Origin: Candidatus Pelagibacter sp.
Lineage (GTDB): Bacteria > Pseudomonadota > Alphaproteobacteria > Pelagibacterales > Pelagibacteraceae
Length of the DNA: 10,170 nt
NCBI GenBank assembly: GCA_028097785.1
Contig: JAOHFB010000022.1
Span: 1 to 10,170, forward strand
Direction: 5' to 3'
In this document: positions 7,778 to 10,170 of the stretch, in pieces
How positions within the stretch are numbered: position 1 is the first letter of the stretch
Layout of the letters: each line of letters opens with the position of its first letter
The notes under the pieces: model-generated
What the model was told of the DNA's origin: nothing
What the model saw: the letters and a program-made list of their open reading frames with translations, nothing else
Database searches by the model: none
Made by a program: the position numbers and the translations under genes

Positions 7778-8572
7778 ATGCAAATTATTTCAGTAATAAA
7801 TCAAAAGGGTGGGGTAGGAAAAACTACAACCGTTATAAATTTAGCTGCTGGATTAACTCAACTTAATAAAAAAATTTTAGTAATTGATTTAGATCCTCAA
7901 GGGAATGCAACAACAGGTCTTGGATTATCTAATATAGATAACTCAAGTGACACAATTTATGGTGTACTGAATGGAACTAGAGAGATTAACGAAATAATCA
8001 AGAAGACACAGTTTGAAAATTTAGATATTATTACTTCTAATGTAGATTTATCAGGACTTGAGGTAGAAACAGCTGATGATAGTAATAGAGCCTTTATATT
8101 AAAGGCTAAATTAAGCGCTTATTTAAACAATTCTAGAGGATTATACGATTATGTACTGATTGATTGTCCACCTTCCTTAAGTCTTCTTACGGTTATGGCA
8201 CTTGTCTGTTCAAACTCACTTTTGGTACCTTTGCAAACCGAATTCTTTGCTCTTGAAGGGCTAACCCAGCTCATGAAAACTATTGAGAGGATAAAAGTAA
8301 GTTTAAACCCTGATTTAAAAATTAGAGGGATCCTTTTAACGATGTATGACAAAAGAAATAAGCTTTCTTCACAAGTTGAAAAAGAAGCTAGAGATTATTT
8401 TAATGAAAAAGTTTACTCAACAGTAATTCCTAGGAATGTGAGATTGTCAGAGGCACCTTCTCATGGAATGCCAGTTTTAATTTATGACAAATCCTGTCCA
8501 GGAAGTAAATCTTATTTTAGTTTTACAGACGAATTTATAAATCAAGAGTCAACAATTGGGAGTGCTGCTTAA
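7778..8572 (+). CDS. parA: Chromosome partitioning ATPase ParA (Soj family)
   Basis: ParA ATPase that dimerises with ATP on nucleoid DNA and is released by ParB-parS complexes, driving separation of the newly copied origin region. The 264-residue length is normal for the chromosomal short form without an N-terminal HTH domain. The deviant Walker A motif is KGGVGKTTT (10-18), with the signature Lys10 and catalytic-loop Lys15. DLDPQGNATTGLG (37-49) holds the A' region, and YVLIDCPPSLSLLTVMAL (125-142) holds Walker B and switch II. PLQTEFFALEGL (151-162) and NVRLSEAPSHGMPVLIYD (220-237) are typical of the Soj group. The ATG follows the rsmG TAG with no intervening base and no Shine-Dalgarno, so translation likely depends on rsmG. 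The stop overlaps the parB start by one base. Function is well supported by the neighbouring parB and parS. Confidence 0.98.
   Translation: MQIISVINQKGGVGKTTTVINLAAGLTQLNKKILVIDLDPQGNATTGLGLSNIDNSSDTIYGVLNGTREINEIIKKTQFENLDIITSNVDLSGLEVETADDSNRAFILKAKLSAYLNNSRGLYDYVLIDCPPSLSLLTVMALVCSNSLLVPLQTEFFALEGLTQLMKTIERIKVSLNPDLKIRGILLTMYDKRNKLSSQVEKEARDYFNEKVYSTVIPRNVRLSEAPSHGMPVLIYDKSCPGSKSYFSFTDEFINQESTIGSAA
8558..8562 (+). promoter_or_regulatory. Shine-Dalgarno-like GGGAG before parB
   Basis: GGGAG ends nine bases before the parB ATG, inside the last codons of parA. It is the only clear purine-rich ribosome-binding motif before any start in the window; the other starts are preceded by AT-rich sequence with no GGAG-like core. 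It supports the ATG at 8572 as the parB start. Confidence 0.5.
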
Positions 8573-9414
8573 TGGATAAAATTAAAAAAGGGTTAGGTAG
8601 GGGTTTGTCATCACTAATTGGTGAAACCAAAGTCGAGGTTCAAAAAAATCAACTACCAGTGAGTGACTTAATTCCAAACAAATACCAACCAAGAAAAAAT
8701 TTTGATGATGCAAACTTAGAGGATTTAACAAATTCTATAAAAGAAAGAGGAATAATACAGCCTATCATAGTCAGAAAATCAGATAATGAAAATTCAAAAT
8801 TTGAAATCATTGCAGGTGAGAGAAGATGGTTAGCTGCACAACGAGCAGGGATCCACACTGTTCCAGTGGTGATCACAGATGTAGATGATTTAAAATCTTT
8901 AGAATTTGCAATAGTCGAAAATGTTCAAAGGCATGATTTAAATCCGCTGGAGGAAGCACAAGGTTATAAAAGATTGATAGATGAATTTTCTTATGATCAA
9001 GAAAAGGTTTCAAAATTTATTGGTAAAAGCAGAAGCTATATAACGAATTCGTTAAGAATACTTACTTTACCTGAAGAAGTTATAAAATTAATAGAGTTAA
9101 ATAAGTTGTCAACAGGACACGCTAAGATTTTAGTAGGTCTGGATAATGCAAGTTTTGTTGCTAATAAAATTGTAGAGAATAAACTTTCAGTAAGACAAGC
9201 TGAAAATTTTGTTCAATTATTTAAAAAGAAAAGACAAAAAACAAAGATCACAAAAGATACTAACATTATAGCTCTTGAACTTTCGGTATCAAATAAAATA
9301 GGATTAAATGTGGAAATACAAAACAATAAAAGAAATAAAGGAAAAATTTCTTTTGAATACAAAGACCTTGATCAGTTAAATAAAATTATTGATATAATTA
9401 AATCTAATTATTAG
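8572..9414 (+). CDS. parB: Chromosome partitioning protein ParB (CTPase clamp)
   Basis: Binds parS, uses CTP to close into a sliding clamp that spreads along DNA, and stimulates the ParA ATPase. The protein has 280 residues, the usual length. The N-terminal ParA-contact motif is LGRGLSSLIG (8-17). The ParB/Srx CTP-binding domain starts at about 28 with IPNKYQPRKNF (34-44), then SIKERGIIQPIIVR (55-68), AGERRWLAAQRAG (81-93) and ENVQRHDLNPLEEAQGY (116-132). The HTH that reads parS lies at about 141-165 (YDQEKVSKFIGKSRSYITNS). The dimerisation domain occupies roughly 230-280 after a basic linker. In the GERRxRA box the third Arg is replaced by Leu87; Arg84 and Arg85 remain. The 3' end overlaps the oppositely transcribed holA by 11 nt, with no terminator visible between them. 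Identity is certain; the effect of Leu87 is unknown. Confidence 0.97.
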   Translation: MDKIKKGLGRGLSSLIGETKVEVQKNQLPVSDLIPNKYQPRKNFDDANLEDLTNSIKERGIIQPIIVRKSDNENSKFEIIAGERRWLAAQRAGIHTVPVVITDVDDLKSLEFAIVENVQRHDLNPLEEAQGYKRLIDEFSYDQEKVSKFIGKSRSYITNSLRILTLPEEVIKLIELNKLSTGHAKILVGLDNASFVANKIVENKLSVRQAENFVQLFKKKRQKTKITKDTNIIALELSVSNKIGLNVEIQNNKRNKGKISFEYKDLDQLNKIIDIIKSNY

Positions 9415-10170
9415 TGGTTGAAGAAGACTGAAATAAAATAAAATCTGTAATTAAATTAATTGAATTATTTATATTTTTTTTTATTTGTAATTCAGCTTCA
9501 CTTAGTGAATAGATTAATTGTTTAATGTTTTTAGAGCTCCATTTTAAAATCTGCTGTTTTGTTATTTCTTTTTCTTTCCAAAAAATTGGCGGTTTAGCTA
9601 ATGAGATGGTCAAATCGATATTTTTGTTAGTTTCAAATGCTTCAGATAAAGCTAGTAATTTTTTTGATTTGATTAAAAAAGATCTAACAATCATAATACA
9701 GTCTTCATTGCTAAAATTATTTTCATTTAAAATATTTATTATTTTCTTTTTGTTCTGAGCAAGGCAATTATCAATAAGTTCAGATATACTGTGGTTTTCA
9801 CTTAAATTAATTAATTTTGATATACTATTACTATTAATTTGTTTTCCATTTTTGGTAAACAGTTCAATTTTTTGAAGCTCATTTATAAGTGTTTCTCTGT
9901 CTCCACTACATTTATTTACTATTAAGTTTATATTTGATGATGAAATTGAAATTTTTTTTTCTTTTAAAAAATTATAAGCTAATTTAGATAATGTTTGATC
10001 ATTATCAGGATAAAAGGGAACACAAATTAATTCTTTATTTTTTTCAAAAAAAGATCTTAATTTTGATTTTTTTTCTAAAATCTCTGAATTTAAAATAATT
10101 GTAGTATCCTCCAGGTTTTTTTGTTGTAAGTTTTCGATTATTTTTAAAATTTTGTCAGTAGCTCTTTTGA
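9404..10170 (-). CDS. holA: DNA polymerase III delta subunit HolA (N-terminus beyond window)
   Basis: Delta is the clamp-opening 'wrench' of the replicative clamp loader: it binds the beta clamp and opens the ring. The minus-strand frame is open from its TAG stop (complement of 9404-9406) to the window end, giving 254 visible residues of an expected 340 or so. The ATG at 9694 is internal; the frame continues upstream with family-like sequence. Numbering from the first full codon: TTIILNSE (22-29), the end of the first AAA+-like domain; ICVPFYPDN (48-56), like the conserved region before the second domain; SGDRETLINELQKIELF (88-104), the typical GDRR/NELEKL-like segment; and, in the C-terminal collar domain, PPIFWKEKEITKQQILKWS, followed by SEAELQIKKN. 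The sequence is divergent and AT-driven, as is common for HolA, so the call rests on these motifs and on position beside parB. It converges on parB with an 11-nt overlap. Confidence 0.85.
   Translation of the reverse strand, partial: KRATDKILKIIENLQQKNLEDTTIILNSEILEKKSKLRSFFEKNKELICVPFYPDNDQTLSKLAYNFLKEKKISISSSNINLIVNKCSGDRETLINELQKIELFTKNGKQINSNSISKLINLSENHSISELIDNCLAQNKKKIINILNENNFSNEDCIMIVRSFLIKSKKLLALSEAFETNKNIDLTISLAKPPIFWKEKEITKQQILKWSSKNIKQLIYSLSEAELQIKKNINNSINLITDFILFQSSSTTNN

Noticed and set aside
8149..8352. Minus-strand open frame opposite parA
   Set aside because: Antisense shadow of a conserved gene with no motif.
8649..8876. Minus-strand open frame opposite parB
   Set aside because: Antisense shadow of the conserved ParB N-terminal domain.
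9404..9694. Treating the minus-strand frame starting at 9694 as a complete small gene
   Set aside because: The frame stays open upstream to the window end with HolA-like sequence, so 9694 is an internal Met.
9525..9758. Plus-strand open frame of 77 codons opposite holA
   Set aside because: Hydrophobic, Phe/Ile-rich product arises from reading the complement of Lys/Asn-rich holA codons; holA motifs continue through the region on the other strand.

Overview
The window is an AT-rich (very roughly 30% GC by eye), gene-dense stretch of a bacterial chromosome made up entirely of conserved housekeeping genes. Protein sequence and gene order (hemE-hemH-hemJ-rho-mnmE-mnmG-rsmG-parA-parB, with holA converging on parB) point to a streamlined alphaproteobacterium, most likely the SAR11 clade (Pelagibacterales). 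That placement rests on remembered gene order, AT-rich Lys/Asn/Ile-heavy proteins, tiny intergenic gaps and the lack of mobile DNA; no database search was run.

Layout. (1) 1-2400: a haem-biosynthesis block. hemE is cut off at its 5' end by the window edge and is followed by hemH (1-nt overlap) and hemJ (8-nt overlap). HemE makes coproporphyrinogen III, HemJ oxidises protoporphyrinogen IX, and HemH inserts iron; the coproporphyrinogen oxidase step between HemE and HemJ is not encoded here. (2) 2466-3734: rho, the transcription termination factor, with a short leader. (3) 3793-7112: mnmE and mnmG, the two subunits of the enzyme that modifies the wobble uridine (U34) of certain tRNAs. mnmE has a consensus-like promoter whose predicted start point falls on the A of its ATG, with the -10 box inside a perfect 10-bp inverted repeat. 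(4) 7112-9414: rsmG (16S rRNA methyltransferase), parA and parB, which overlap or abut one another and are co-directional with mnmG. A perfect 16-bp parS site lies inside the rsmG reading frame, so the partition ATPase, its CTPase/DNA-binding partner and the centromere-like site sit together. (5) 9404-10170: the C-terminal three quarters of holA (DNA polymerase III delta subunit) on the minus strand, overlapping the 3' end of parB by 11 nt; its start lies beyond the window.

No gene-free stretch exceeds 300 bases. The gaps are 2401-2465, 3735-3792 and 5125-5240. I found no tRNA, rRNA, insertion sequence, CRISPR array, phage gene or convincing intrinsic terminator, and no candidate for a wholly new system. 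The points most worth a second look are the predicted leaderless mnmE promoter inside a palindrome, the dual-coding parS in rsmG, a four-cysteine pattern in HemH that suggests a [2Fe-2S] ferrochelatase, and a replaced arginine in the CTP-binding box of ParB.
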